NCBI GenBank assembly: GCA_947444195.1
Contig: CANEZL010000038.1
Coordinates: forward strand, 1 to 43,997
Source: Methylobacteriaceae bacterium
Lineage (GTDB): Bacteria > Pseudomonadota > Alphaproteobacteria > Rhizobiales > Beijerinckiaceae
Reading direction: 5' to 3'
Length of the DNA stretch: 43,997 bases
The notes under the pieces are model-generated. The model was given only the letters and a program-made list of their open reading frames with translations. It searched no databases and was not told the DNA's origin. A program made the translations under genes and the position numbers. Below, in pieces: positions 16,683 to 24,207 of this stretch; the first letter of the stretch is position 1, and the number at the start of each line of letters is the position of its first letter.

Positions 16683-18053
16683 TCAAGCACCGGGGCGCCG
16701 CTCCAGCACGAAATCCGGGCAGTCGAGCCAGCCGTTGGAGAGCCGCTCCTTCAGGTGGGTGACGTGGAAGCGCTGGCCGAGCGCGCCCTCGAACAGCACG
16801 TCGATCTCGCGCAGGCGCTGGAACACGACGAAGGCGTCCACGTCCGCGACGGCCATCTCCGAGCCGCGCAAGGGACCCTGCTTCGGCAGGCGCGCCTCCA
16901 CGAACGCCGCCATGCGCTCCGGCGTCACCGTGGTGCGGCGGCGGAACACGGCCTTGGCCTCGGCGAAGGCCTCGATGCGCGGATCGACCACGATCTCCGG
17001 CAGGGGCTCGATGTCGATGGGCGCGCGCAGGCGCCGGGGCGTGGCCAGATGCGCCTCGCCGATGGGCGGGCGCAGGAGCGAGACGTCGGCGGGGATGTCG
17101 GGCGCCTCGTCCGACGCGCCGACCGCGCGGAGCGCGGCGGCCGTGCGCTCGATGCCGAGCGAATCCGGCCGGTCCATGTAGCGCACGGCCGCCGCGATGC
17201 GCCGCTCCATGCGGGCCACGACCTCGTCCACCGCGTCGAGATGCCGGTCGATCCCCTCGAACACGGCAAGGATCTCGGCCAGATCCCGGCGCACCGCCCG
17301 CTCGCCCGCATCGAGATCCGCGGCGCGGCCCTCGCGCACGAGGCCCTCGGCGAGCGCCCGGATCGTCAGCACGTCGCGCAAGCCCCGGCCGGCCTCCCGC
17401 ACGATGGCCGAGCGGAAGCGGAACGGGTTGAAGCGCGTGTGCAGCGTCCGGTAGTCGCTGATCAGGTGGCGCTCGACGAAATCCTCGAAGTAGAGGCGGA
17501 AGGCGGCGCGGCGGTCCTCCTCGCGCAGGATGCGGTCCTCGATCTTGCGCATGGCGCCGGCCAATCCGCGCAGATGGGCGAGGAAGGCGCTGGCCTCGCG
17601 CGCCGCGTTGGCGAGCGCCTCGGAGCGCTCGCCCGGATTGGCGAGCGCGCTCTCCAGGCTTCCCAGCACCTCGAGCACGGCGCCGCCGTAGGAGCGCGTC
17701 TCGCCCCGCTCGATCCGGGAGAGTTCTTCCAGGAGGAGGCGCGCCTCGGGGTCGAACTCGACCACCGGCACGTAGCGCTCGCGCCGCTCGATCAGCCAGC
17801 CGGACTCGAGGAAGCGCCGGTAGAGGGCCGAGCGGCGCTCCACCGCGTCGGGGGGGAACGTGTCGTCGTCGGCGAGGTCCGGCGTGTCGTAGCTGCCGGC
17901 GAAGGCGCCGATCTCGGCGAGCAGCTCGGCCTTGCGCATGGGCTCGGAGCCGATCACGCGCCGGTGCAGGTGCAGCAGCAGCGCCGCGTTGAAGGCGCGG
18001 CTCGGGGCCGCCAGCGGCCGGAACAGGTCGTCGGGAAGCTGCGTGAACAGCAC
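16683..18053 (-). CDS. jetA: Condensin kleisin subunit JetA/MksF
   Basis: Encodes 456 aa from GTG 18053. The opening MLFTQLPDDLFRPLAAPSRAFNAALLLHLH resembles the JetA family, with its LP-x-x-LFRPLA signature and a winged-helix N-terminus. Long helical regions rich in Arg/Glu (about 120-320) follow, then a C-terminal domain ending in HVTHLKERLSNGWLDCPDFV. In MksBEF/Wadjet complexes this kleisin-like subunit links the two motor heads and holds the kite dimer. It is first in the jetABC order and lies 31 bp after the FKBP stop on the same strand. The type (I versus II/III) cannot be fixed by eye; the N-terminus looks more like the non-DUF3375 kind. Confidence 0.82.
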   Translation of the reverse strand: MLFTQLPDDLFRPLAAPSRAFNAALLLHLHRRVIGSEPMRKAELLAEIGAFAGSYDTPDLADDDTFPPDAVERRSALYRRFLESGWLIERRERYVPVVEFDPEARLLLEELSRIERGETRSYGGAVLEVLGSLESALANPGERSEALANAAREASAFLAHLRGLAGAMRKIEDRILREEDRRAAFRLYFEDFVERHLISDYRTLHTRFNPFRFRSAIVREAGRGLRDVLTIRALAEGLVREGRAADLDAGERAVRRDLAEILAVFEGIDRHLDAVDEVVARMERRIAAAVRYMDRPDSLGIERTAAALRAVGASDEAPDIPADVSLLRPPIGEAHLATPRRLRAPIDIEPLPEIVVDPRIEAFAEAKAVFRRRTTVTPERMAAFVEARLPKQGPLRGSEMAVADVDAFVVFQRLREIDVLFEGALGQRFHVTHLKERLSNGWLDCPDFVLERRPGA

Positions 18054-18084
18054 GATGCGTCGACCCGTCCCGGCGGTCTCGGGC

Positions 18085-18504
18085 CTATTTCGAGCCGATC
18101 AGCTCGACGTCGAAGAGCAGGGTGGCGTTGGGCGGGATGATGCCGCCGGCTCCGCGCGCGCCGTAGCCCATCTCCGGCGGGATGATCAGGGTGCGCTTGC
18201 CGCCGGCCTTCATGCTGGCCACGCCCTCGTCCCAGCCGCGGATGACCTGGCCCGCGCCGATCTGGAAGCTGAAGGGCTGGCCGCGATCGCGGGAGGAGTC
18301 GAACTTCTTGCCCTTCTGGCCCTTGTCGTAGAGCCAGCCGGTGTAGTGCACGGTCACCTGCTGACCGGTCTTCGGCTCGGGCCCGGTGCCCACCACCTCG
18401 TCCTGATACTTCAGGCCGGAGGGCAGGGTGACGGTTTCGGCGGCGTTGGCGGCTGCGGTCATGGCGATCAGCGCGGCTCCTGCGAGCGGGAACAGACGAG
18501 GCAT
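18085..18504 (-). CDS. Exported FKBP-type peptidyl-prolyl cis-trans isomerase
   Basis: Encodes 139 aa from ATG 18504 with GGAGGAA directly upstream. A signal peptide (about 1-22, ending NAA) precedes a complete FKBP fold: VHYTGWLYD (Y54), KKFDSS (F68, D69), GQVIRGWDEG (V87, I88, W91) and EMGYGARG (Y114). All prolyl-isomerase pocket residues appear to be present, so it should catalyse proline isomerisation in the periplasm as a folding helper. It lies 31 bp upstream of jetA on the same strand and may share its transcript. A functional link with the cytoplasmic condensin is not obvious, because this protein is exported. Confidence 0.93.
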   Translation of the reverse strand: MPRLFPLAGAALIAMTAAANAAETVTLPSGLKYQDEVVGTGPEPKTGQQVTVHYTGWLYDKGQKGKKFDSSRDRGQPFSFQIGAGQVIRGWDEGVASMKAGGKRTLIIPPEMGYGARGAGGIIPPNATLLFDVELIGSK

Positions 18505-18559
18505 GGGTTCCTCCTCCGGGCCGGCGTCCGGCGCCGCCCCTCGACGCGCCTCTTAGAGC

Positions 18560-18588
18560 GCTGCCCGGTGGCGTTGCAACCGGGCAGC
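18560..18588. repeat. REP-like hairpin with GCGTTGCAA loop
   Basis: GCTGCCCGG (18560-18568) pairs perfectly with CCGGGCAGC (18580-18588) around an 11-nt loop containing GCGTTGCAA. The same loop sequence is found in the hairpin at 10076-10114, with different stem bases but the same geometry. It is preceded by AGAGC in both cases. It lies in the gap between the divergent FKBP and 108-aa genes. Confidence 0.75.
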
Positions 18589-18653
18589 CCCTGCCTTCGC
18601 CGGTCCGGCCGCGCCCGACGGAGCCGCGGCGGCCTCTCGCGCGTTGAGGCGCC

Positions 18654-18980
18654 ATGCAGAACACAGCCTCCCCCGTCACCCCGCAGGATTGGGACGCCCG
18701 CGTCGACCACCTCTCCACGAAGCTGCCGGACCGGCTGCGCCGCGCCGTGGCGTGGCTGCGCGAGCCGTCCCGCCTGTGGTGGCGGGTGGGCGCGGCGATC
18801 CTGTTCATCCTCGGCGGGATCTTCTCGATCCTGCCGGTGCTGGGCCTGTGGATGCTGCCGCTCGGCCTCGCGCTGTTGGCCCAGGACGTGCCGGCCCTGA
18901 AGGTGCCGCTCGAGAAGTCCGCCCGCTGGATCGAGGCGACCTGGGCCAGCCTCAAGGCGCGCTGGCAGCGCCGCGGATAA
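18654..18980 (+). CDS. Small membrane protein with conserved Gly/Leu/Trp-rich segment
   Basis: Encodes 108 aa from ATG 18654. A hydrophilic N-terminus with an amphipathic helix (residues 15-35) is followed by one long or two short membrane spans (about 44-78: VGAAILFILGGIFSILPVLG, then LWMLPLGLALLAQDVP). The ILPVLGLWMLPLGLALLA pattern is typical of small alphaproteobacterial transmembrane proteins of the PGPGW-like kind. The C-terminus is basic and Trp-rich. Function unknown. The ribosome-binding site is weak, and the gene stands alone. Confidence 0.68.
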   Translation: MQNTASPVTPQDWDARVDHLSTKLPDRLRRAVAWLREPSRLWWRVGAAILFILGGIFSILPVLGLWMLPLGLALLAQDVPALKVPLEKSARWIEATWASLKARWQRRG

Positions 18981-18988
18981 CCTGAGCC

Positions 18989-19270
18989 TCACACCTCCGC
19001 GCGGGCATCCTCCAGAAGCTGCGCGAGGCCGGAATCGACCTCGGCCGCCAGCATCTTCCGCTCGGCCTCGCTGAGATCGGAGGCCCAGCCCTTCGCGCCG
19101 AACCCGTCCGCGCAGCGCGCCCGCTCGGAGGCGATGTAGGCCTCCGTCTCCGCGGCCCGCGTGCGCATGGCGTGGACGAGGCCGAACCAGGCCGCGCGTT
19201 CCACCACCGCGAGGCGGGCGCGCAGGCGGATCATCACGGCCCGCTCTGCGGAGACGGCGTCCTCGGACAT
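18989..19270 (-). CDS. Hypothetical helical protein (93 aa), coupled to upstream small gene
   Basis: Encodes 93 aa from ATG 19270. The start overlaps the stop of the 68-aa gene as TGATG, so it is probably translated by re-initiation. The open frame continues far upstream through the kinase region, but the TGATG junction and the composition change fix the start. The protein is almost entirely predicted helix, rich in Ala/Arg/Glu with three Trp, and has no signal or membrane segment. I do not recognise it. Confidence 0.6.
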   Translation of the reverse strand: MSEDAVSAERAVMIRLRARLAVVERAAWFGLVHAMRTRAAETEAYIASERARCADGFGAKGWASDLSEAERKMLAAEVDSGLAQLLEDARAEV

Positions 19271-19476
19271 CAGCGGCGGGGCTCGCAGCGGGTCTTCACG
19301 TAGCTGTCCTTCGCGATCGGGATGCCGGAATTGGCGGCGATCACCGGGCCCTGGATGAGGCATTCCTGCAGGGTATGGGCCGGACCCGTGACGATGTCGA
19401 TGGCGGTCTCGCGGGTGCAATCGGGCGCCTGCACCGTGTTGGCGCAGATGAGCGCCACGACGACGATCTGGTTCAT
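19270..19476 (-). CDS. Small Cys-containing, possibly exported hypothetical protein (68 aa)
   Basis: Encodes 68 aa from ATG 19476. It begins with a short hydrophobic stretch (IVVVALICANTV, 4-15), then DCTRETAIDIV, ECLIQGPVIAAN and a final CEPRR. The four cysteines (positions 11, 20, 39, 64) are spread along the chain. Their pattern, with CTRETA near the N-terminus, is one I associate with small alphaproteobacterial hypothetical proteins. The hydrophobic start is too short for a confident signal peptide. Its stop overlaps the next start (TGATG), giving a two-gene unit. Confidence 0.65.
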   Translation of the reverse strand: MNQIVVVALICANTVQAPDCTRETAIDIVTGPAHTLQECLIQGPVIAANSGIPIAKDSYVKTRCEPRR

Positions 19477-19593
19477 GGACGCGTCCCTCCCCGTCCCGCA
19501 CGTGGCGGCGGGATCGCGGGGACGATAGAACCGCCCGCGGAGGATCCGCGCGAGAGGGCGCGATGACGCGGCGGCGATCCGGGCCGCCCGCGC

Positions 19594-22005
19594 TCAGCCC
19601 TCCCGCTCCTTCAGCCGGTCGATCAGCCCCTGCATGGAGCCCGGCACCGGCTCGGTGGCCGCCTGCGCGTAGAGGCTGCGCAATTGCCGCCCGATCTCGG
19701 CGAGGCTGAGGGAGCCCTTCACGATGACCCGGTCCGCCGCCTGTTCCAGGCAGGCCTTCTCGCTGTCGGTGATCTCCTTGGCGGTGAGAACCACCACGGG
19801 GATGTCCCCGTCCGGCCGGGCGCGCAGGGCGCGCAGGAAGCCGAACCCGTCCATCTCCGGCATCATCAGGTCGAGGAGGATCAGGTTCGGGCGCAAGGCG
19901 TCGACCCGGGCGAGGGCTGCGCGCCCGTTCTCGGCCTCGTCCACCTGCCAGTTGTCCCGCGCCAGGGTGCGGCGCAGGCGGGAGCGGGCATCGGCGTCGT
20001 CGTCCACCACGAGGACGTGGGCCTCGTGGCCCTTCGGCCGGTAGCGCTCCATCAGGCCCTTCAGCCGGTCCCAGTCGATGGGCTTCACGAAGTAGTCGGT
20101 GGCCCCGAGCGCCTGGCCCAGGCCCTGCTCGGCCACCACCGAGGTCATGATGACCGGGATGCCGGCGAGCTCCGGGTCGCTGCGCACCGCGTGGAGCACG
20201 GCCCAGCCGTCCATGCGCGGCATCTCCACGTCGAGGAGGATCGCCCGGGGCTTGAGGGCGCGGGCGAGGGTCAGCCCGGCCCGGCCGTCGCTCGCCGTGC
20301 GCACCCGGAAGCCCTCCCGCTCCAGGAAGCGCCCGAGCAGCTCGCGGGCCGCCGGGTCGTCGTCCACGAGGAGGATCGCGTCGTGCTCCTCGTGGGGCTC
20401 GTCCGCGGGAGGGGCCGCCTCCGGCACCGCGGCGGCGGCCGCGGCCTCCTCCTCCGCCAGGGTCGCGGGCAGGCGCAGGGTGAAGGTCGAGCCCCGCCCC
20501 GGCTCGCTCTCCACCGCCACGTCGCCGCCCATCACTTGGCAGAAGGCGCGGGTGATGGAGAGGCCGAGGCCGGTGCCGCCGAACTGGCGGGTGGTGGATT
20601 CGTCGGCCTGGGAGAAGCGCTGGAACAGGCGCCCGATCTGCTCCGAGGTCAGGCCGATGCCGGTATCGGTGACGGCGAAGGAGAGCCAGTCGGCCTCCGC
20701 CTCCCGGTGACGGCGCACGGTGAGGGTGATGCGGCCCTCCTCCGTGAACTTGGCCGCGTTGCCGATGAGGTTCACGAGGCATTGCCGGATCTTCGTCTGG
20801 TCCTGGTGCATCGTCCCGAGGTCGGGCCCGAGATCGGCGTGGAAGCGGTTCTGCTTCTTCTCGATCAAGGCGCCCGTGGCGTCGGTCACGTCGGCGACGA
20901 GGTCGGCCACCGCGAAGGTCTCGCCCGAGGCGGTGAGGCGCCCGGCCTCGATCTTCGAGATGTCGAGCACGTCGTTGATGAGCGAGAGGAGATGGCGGGC
21001 ATTCGCCTCGATCTTGCGCAGGTCCGGCAGCAGGGCCGACTGGCCGAGATCCTCCAGCTCCTCGGCGAGCATCTCCGAGTAGCCGATCACCGCCGAGAGC
21101 GGCGTGCGCAATTCGTGGCTCATGTTGGCGATGAACTGGCTCTTCGCCCGGTTGGCGGCCTCCGCCGCCTCGCGGGCGCGCTCGACGGCGGCCTCGGCCT
21201 CCTTGCGCTCGCTGATGTCGACATTGGTGCCGACCCACTCGCGCAGGGTGCCGTCCGCGTCGAGGACGGGCACGCCCCGCACCTCCATGTGGCGCCAGAG
21301 TCCGTCCCGGCGGCGCAGGCGGTACTCCACCTCGTAGGGCGCCCGCGTCTCGACGCAGCGCGCCCAGGTGTCGGCGGCGTGCGCTCGGTCGTCGGGATGG
21401 ACCGCGTCGACCCAGCCCCAGCCGAGATAGGCCTCCTCGCCCTGCCCCGTATAGGCGCTCCAGCGCGGCTGCGGCGGCATCAGCTCGCCCGCGGCGGTGG
21501 TGTTCCAGACCACGGCCGCGGAGGCGTCGACCAGCGCCCGGAAGCGCTGCTCGGAGTGGCGCAGGCGCTCCTCCGTCGCCCGGCGCCGGGAGATGTCGGT
21601 GTTGGTGCCGTACCAGCGCAGGATGCGCCCGTCCGCGTCCCGGTGGGGCATCGCCTGGGAGAGGAACCAGCGGAAGCTGCCGTCCGCGCTCCGCAGGGGG
21701 AAGGTGTCCTCCCAGGAATCCCCCGCCGCGATGGCCGTGCGGAAGCGCGCCTCGACGCGGGCGACGTGGTCCGGGTGGTGGACGGCGCGCCAGCCCCAGC
21801 CCCGCATCTCCTCCAGGGTCGTGCCCGTGTAGTCGTACCAGCGCCGGTTGTACCAGAAGATCGCCCCGTCCGCGTCCGCGATCCAGGCGAGCTGCGGCAG
21901 GACCTCGGCGAGGTTCCGGTAATCGTCCGCGGTCACCGCCGGGCCGTGGCCGGCCCGATCCCCCCGGCCGTCCGCATCGTGGCCAAGGTCAGGGCGTTCG
22001 GGCAT
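19594..22005 (-). CDS. Hybrid sensor histidine kinase: PAS-PAS-HisKA-HATPase-REC-REC
   Basis: Encodes 803 aa with no membrane segment, so it is a cytoplasmic sensor. Two PAS domains (about 30-143 and 152-267) each end in a PAC-type GTNTDISRR / GTNVDISER motif. HisKA follows, with SHELRTP and the phospho-acceptor H297. The HATPase has the N-box NLIGNAAKF (412-420), DTGIG (447-451) and GGTGLGLS (476-483). After an Ala/Glu linker come two receiver domains with phospho-acceptors D592 (LLDVEMPRMDG) and D712 (LLDLMMPEMDG). No DNA-binding or enzymatic output is attached, so the signal must pass to a separate phosphotransfer protein or regulator, none of which is adjacent. The PAS ligand is unknown. 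Confidence 0.93.
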   Translation of the reverse strand: MPERPDLGHDADGRGDRAGHGPAVTADDYRNLAEVLPQLAWIADADGAIFWYNRRWYDYTGTTLEEMRGWGWRAVHHPDHVARVEARFRTAIAAGDSWEDTFPLRSADGSFRWFLSQAMPHRDADGRILRWYGTNTDISRRRATEERLRHSEQRFRALVDASAAVVWNTTAAGELMPPQPRWSAYTGQGEEAYLGWGWVDAVHPDDRAHAADTWARCVETRAPYEVEYRLRRRDGLWRHMEVRGVPVLDADGTLREWVGTNVDISERKEAEAAVERAREAAEAANRAKSQFIANMSHELRTPLSAVIGYSEMLAEELEDLGQSALLPDLRKIEANARHLLSLINDVLDISKIEAGRLTASGETFAVADLVADVTDATGALIEKKQNRFHADLGPDLGTMHQDQTKIRQCLVNLIGNAAKFTEEGRITLTVRRHREAEADWLSFAVTDTGIGLTSEQIGRLFQRFSQADESTTRQFGGTGLGLSITRAFCQVMGGDVAVESEPGRGSTFTLRLPATLAEEEAAAAAAVPEAAPPADEPHEEHDAILLVDDDPAARELLGRFLEREGFRVRTASDGRAGLTLARALKPRAILLDVEMPRMDGWAVLHAVRSDPELAGIPVIMTSVVAEQGLGQALGATDYFVKPIDWDRLKGLMERYRPKGHEAHVLVVDDDADARSRLRRTLARDNWQVDEAENGRAALARVDALRPNLILLDLMMPEMDGFGFLRALRARPDGDIPVVVLTAKEITDSEKACLEQAADRVIVKGSLSLAEIGRQLRSLYAQAATEPVPGSMQGLIDRLKEREG

Positions 22006-22231
22006 CGGGGTCTCGGATCCGGTCTGGGAGGCCTCGCCGGCGGTTCCGGCGCGGCGACGGGCTGCACCTATAACGCGCGGGCGGCCGGGAAAGCCCCCCG
22101 CGGTGCCCGTCGCCCGGACTGAACCCGCGCGAGGGCATGTTTGCCGGACGCGGCCGCCGGCTCCGCTCCCCCGCGTCGTTGCCCGCGCGATCGACTCCGG
22201 GACGCCGGATGCCGCCGTCCCTATCCTCCAC

Positions 22232-23089
22232 CTATCCCTGCCGCCCCTGCCGCCCGGCCCGGAAGGCGTCGACCGCGTAGAGGGCCAGCGCCAGCCAGAT
22301 CAGCACGAACATCGCGATCCGCGGGGTCTCGACCCGCTCGCCGTAGGCCAGCACGCTGAGCGCCAGCAGGCAGGTCGGCGCGAGGTACTGCATCAGCCCG
22401 AGGGTGGCGAGGCGCAGCCGCTCGGCGGCCGCCGCGAACCAGATCAGCGGTAGCGCCGTGGTCACGCCGGTGAGCATGAGCAGGAGGAGGTCCCGCGAGC
22501 CCGCCGGGAACAGGGGATCGGGGGAGAGCCAGAGCCAGAGCGCGGCGGCGGGGGCGAGGATCAGCGTCTCGGCCAGGAACCCCACCACGGGATCGACGCC
22601 GATCACCTTCCGCACGAGCCCGTAGAGGGCGAAGGTCAGCGCCAGCGCGAGGGAGATCGCCGGCAGGTCCCCCGCCCAGGCCACCGCGACGACGACGCCG
22701 GCGGCCGCGATTCCCACCGCCGCCATCTGCACCGGCCGTAAGCGCTCGCCCAGCACCACGGCGCCGAGCCCGACGCTCATCAGCGGGTTGATGTAGTAGC
22801 CGAGGCTCGCATCGAGCAGGTGCCCCTGGTCGACGGCGCGCAGGTAGAGCAGCCAGTTGACCGCGATGAGGAGCGCCGAGAGCACGAGCAGGGCGTGCCG
22901 GGGCTTCAAGGGAAACGGCGTGCGCACCCGGTTGCGCCAGAGCACGACGAGCCCGCCCGCGAACAGGCTCGACCAGAGGATGCGCTCGGCCAGGATGTAG
23001 GCGGGGCTGAAGGCGCCGAGCAGCCGGAAATGCACCGGCACCACGAGGCCCCAGCTCAGATAGGCCCCGAGCGCGTAGACGAAGCCCAC
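22232..23089 (-). CDS. rarD: RarD-type EamA/DMT family transporter
   Basis: Encodes 285 aa from GTG 23089. A GAAGGA Shine-Dalgarno about 8 nt upstream and the family-typical start VGFVYALGAYLSWG favour it over the ATG at 23137. About ten hydrophobic helices make two EamA repeats. FGL-type landmarks include AERILWSSLFAG, LDASLGYYINPLMSVGLG and GLMQYLAPTCLLALSVL. RarD proteins are predicted drug/metabolite transporters, named for chloramphenicol sensitivity, with no settled substrate. The C-terminus is short and basic. No partner gene is apparent; the proline-rich gene upstream is on the same strand. Confidence 0.88.
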   Translation of the reverse strand: MGFVYALGAYLSWGLVVPVHFRLLGAFSPAYILAERILWSSLFAGGLVVLWRNRVRTPFPLKPRHALLVLSALLIAVNWLLYLRAVDQGHLLDASLGYYINPLMSVGLGAVVLGERLRPVQMAAVGIAAAGVVVAVAWAGDLPAISLALALTFALYGLVRKVIGVDPVVGFLAETLILAPAAALWLWLSPDPLFPAGSRDLLLLMLTGVTTALPLIWFAAAAERLRLATLGLMQYLAPTCLLALSVLAYGERVETPRIAMFVLIWLALALYAVDAFRAGRQGRQG

Positions 23090-23196
23090 GGCAGCGTTCC
23101 TTCCCCGCCCGCCCCTCGCGCGGACGGGGCCCGGCATAGACCCGCGGGGCGTCGGCCGTCAGGTGCGCGGGCGCACGTCCCCGCGGGGCCGCCGCC

Positions 23197-23493
23197 TCAG
23201 CGCCGGCCGGGCAGGATCGGGTCGCCCCGCATCAGCGCGTTCAGGCGCTCGGTGTCGAAACCGCTCGGGATCTTCGGCGCGACCTTCGGGGGCGCGACGG
23301 GGGCGACCGGCTGCGGCACGGGAATCGAGCCCGTGGCCGAGGGTTCGGGCGCGGCGACCGCGACCACGGGCGGCGGCGCCAGATGGTTCAACCGGTCCAC
23401 CGCCACGAAGCCGGTGATGAGGGTGCTGAGGCCGACGATGGAGCCGCAGGCCAGAAGACGCAGGATACGCAACGCGAACAGACCCGGCGACAC
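23197..23493 (-). CDS. Hypothetical membrane-anchored, proline-rich protein
   Basis: Encodes about 98 aa if GTG 23493 is the start; the frame is open further upstream and no good ribosome-binding site decides it. A hydrophobic segment (ILRLLACGSIVGLSTLITGFVAV, about 9-31) is followed by a Pro/Val/Ala-rich linker and a polar end, GFDTERLNALMRGDPILPGRR. This suggests one membrane anchor and an extended periplasmic tail. I do not recognise it. It is divergent from the Rmf-like gene, and the upstream in-frame part overlaps that gene antisense, which argues for the shorter form. Confidence 0.5.
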   Translation of the reverse strand: MSPGLFALRILRLLACGSIVGLSTLITGFVAVDRLNHLAPPPVVAVAAPEPSATGSIPVPQPVAPVAPPKVAPKIPSGFDTERLNALMRGDPILPGRR

Positions 23494-23565
23494 GACGAGA
23501 CGGCAACAGAGTAGGGCGAGGCCCGTTAACGAAGCGCAACGCGAATCCGACGAGGAGATCTTGCG

Positions 23566-23730
23566 ATGAACGAGAGCGTGACCGCGAGCGACAGCCCCTT
23601 CATCCAGGGCCGCAACGCCCGGCTCTACGGCAAGCCCGTGAGCGAGTGCCCCTATCCGGAAGGCTCCGAGGAGCGCGCCGCCTGGATCCAGGCCTACGAG
23701 GAAGCCGCCGCGACCGACGCGAAGGGCTGA
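23566..23730 (+). CDS. Rmf/CrpP-like small protein (54 aa)
   Basis: Encodes 54 aa from ATG 23566 with GAGGAG 8 nt upstream. The core SPFIQGRNARLYGKPVSE followed by CPYPEGSEERAAWIQAY matches the ribosome modulation factor (Rmf)/CrpP fold pattern: G-x-x-A-x-x-G-K, then C-P-Y/P, then ER-x-x-W-x-x-x-Y/W. E. coli RMF dimerises 70S ribosomes in stationary phase, and CrpP-like relatives have been linked to other roles. Alphaproteobacterial versions of this size are poorly characterised. It is followed by a GC-rich hairpin at 23744-23765. I am confident it is a real gene and fairly confident of the fold; the function is inferred. Confidence 0.8.
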   Translation: MNESVTASDSPFIQGRNARLYGKPVSECPYPEGSEERAAWIQAYEEAAATDAKG

Positions 23731-24207
23731 GCTGAAACGCGCTGCCGGCCGGGAGACGGGCCGGCGGCGCGGCCGTCGGGATGCTATCACGGCTTGAGAT
23801 GCGGGGGGGCTCGACCGCCTGGCCTCGACCCTGGGAAGCCCTTCGATGTGTCATCGATGAAAGGCCGCGATGGAGGCATGGCGGACTTCCGGGAGGAGCC
23901 CGGCAGGGCGGACAGGCAGATCTGGCTGTTTCGCTGAATTTCGTGAGCCTCGGGTGAGCCTCGGGAACGAGATGCTCCGGAATGGGGCGATTCGCTTCGT
24001 TATGGGCTGGCGTTCTTCCAGGAATCTTCTGTTGAGGCAGCGCGCTGAAACACGAAAGAGGCCTCCCGCCTGAGCTACCCTCACGACGAATGCGGAATGT
24101 GGTAGCCCAGAGTTAACCCTCACCGGGCACAAGCAGGGCAGGCGCAATTGACTGGCGGGCAACATGTCTCGCTGCCGTCGCGCTCCCGTTTCGCTTGAGC
24201 CCCTCGC
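23731..24207. other. Intergenic region upstream of chemoreceptor gene
   Basis: 477 bp. It opens with a perfect 7-bp hairpin, GCCGGCC-GGGAGACG-GGCCGGC (23744-23765), that could end the Rmf-like transcript, although no T-run follows. A tandem duplication of GTGAGCCTCGG lies at 23943-23964. Base composition is visibly less GC-rich from about 23900 onward, continuing into the chemoreceptor gene. A 67-codon open frame at 23870-24073 has no credible start signal and an arbitrary composition, so I do not call it. The chemoreceptor promoter should lie here. Confidence 0.4.

Noticed and set aside
23870..24073. A 67-codon plus-strand frame before the chemoreceptor
   Set aside because: No Shine-Dalgarno, mixed composition without structure and no recognisable family; the region is better explained as a leader/promoter.
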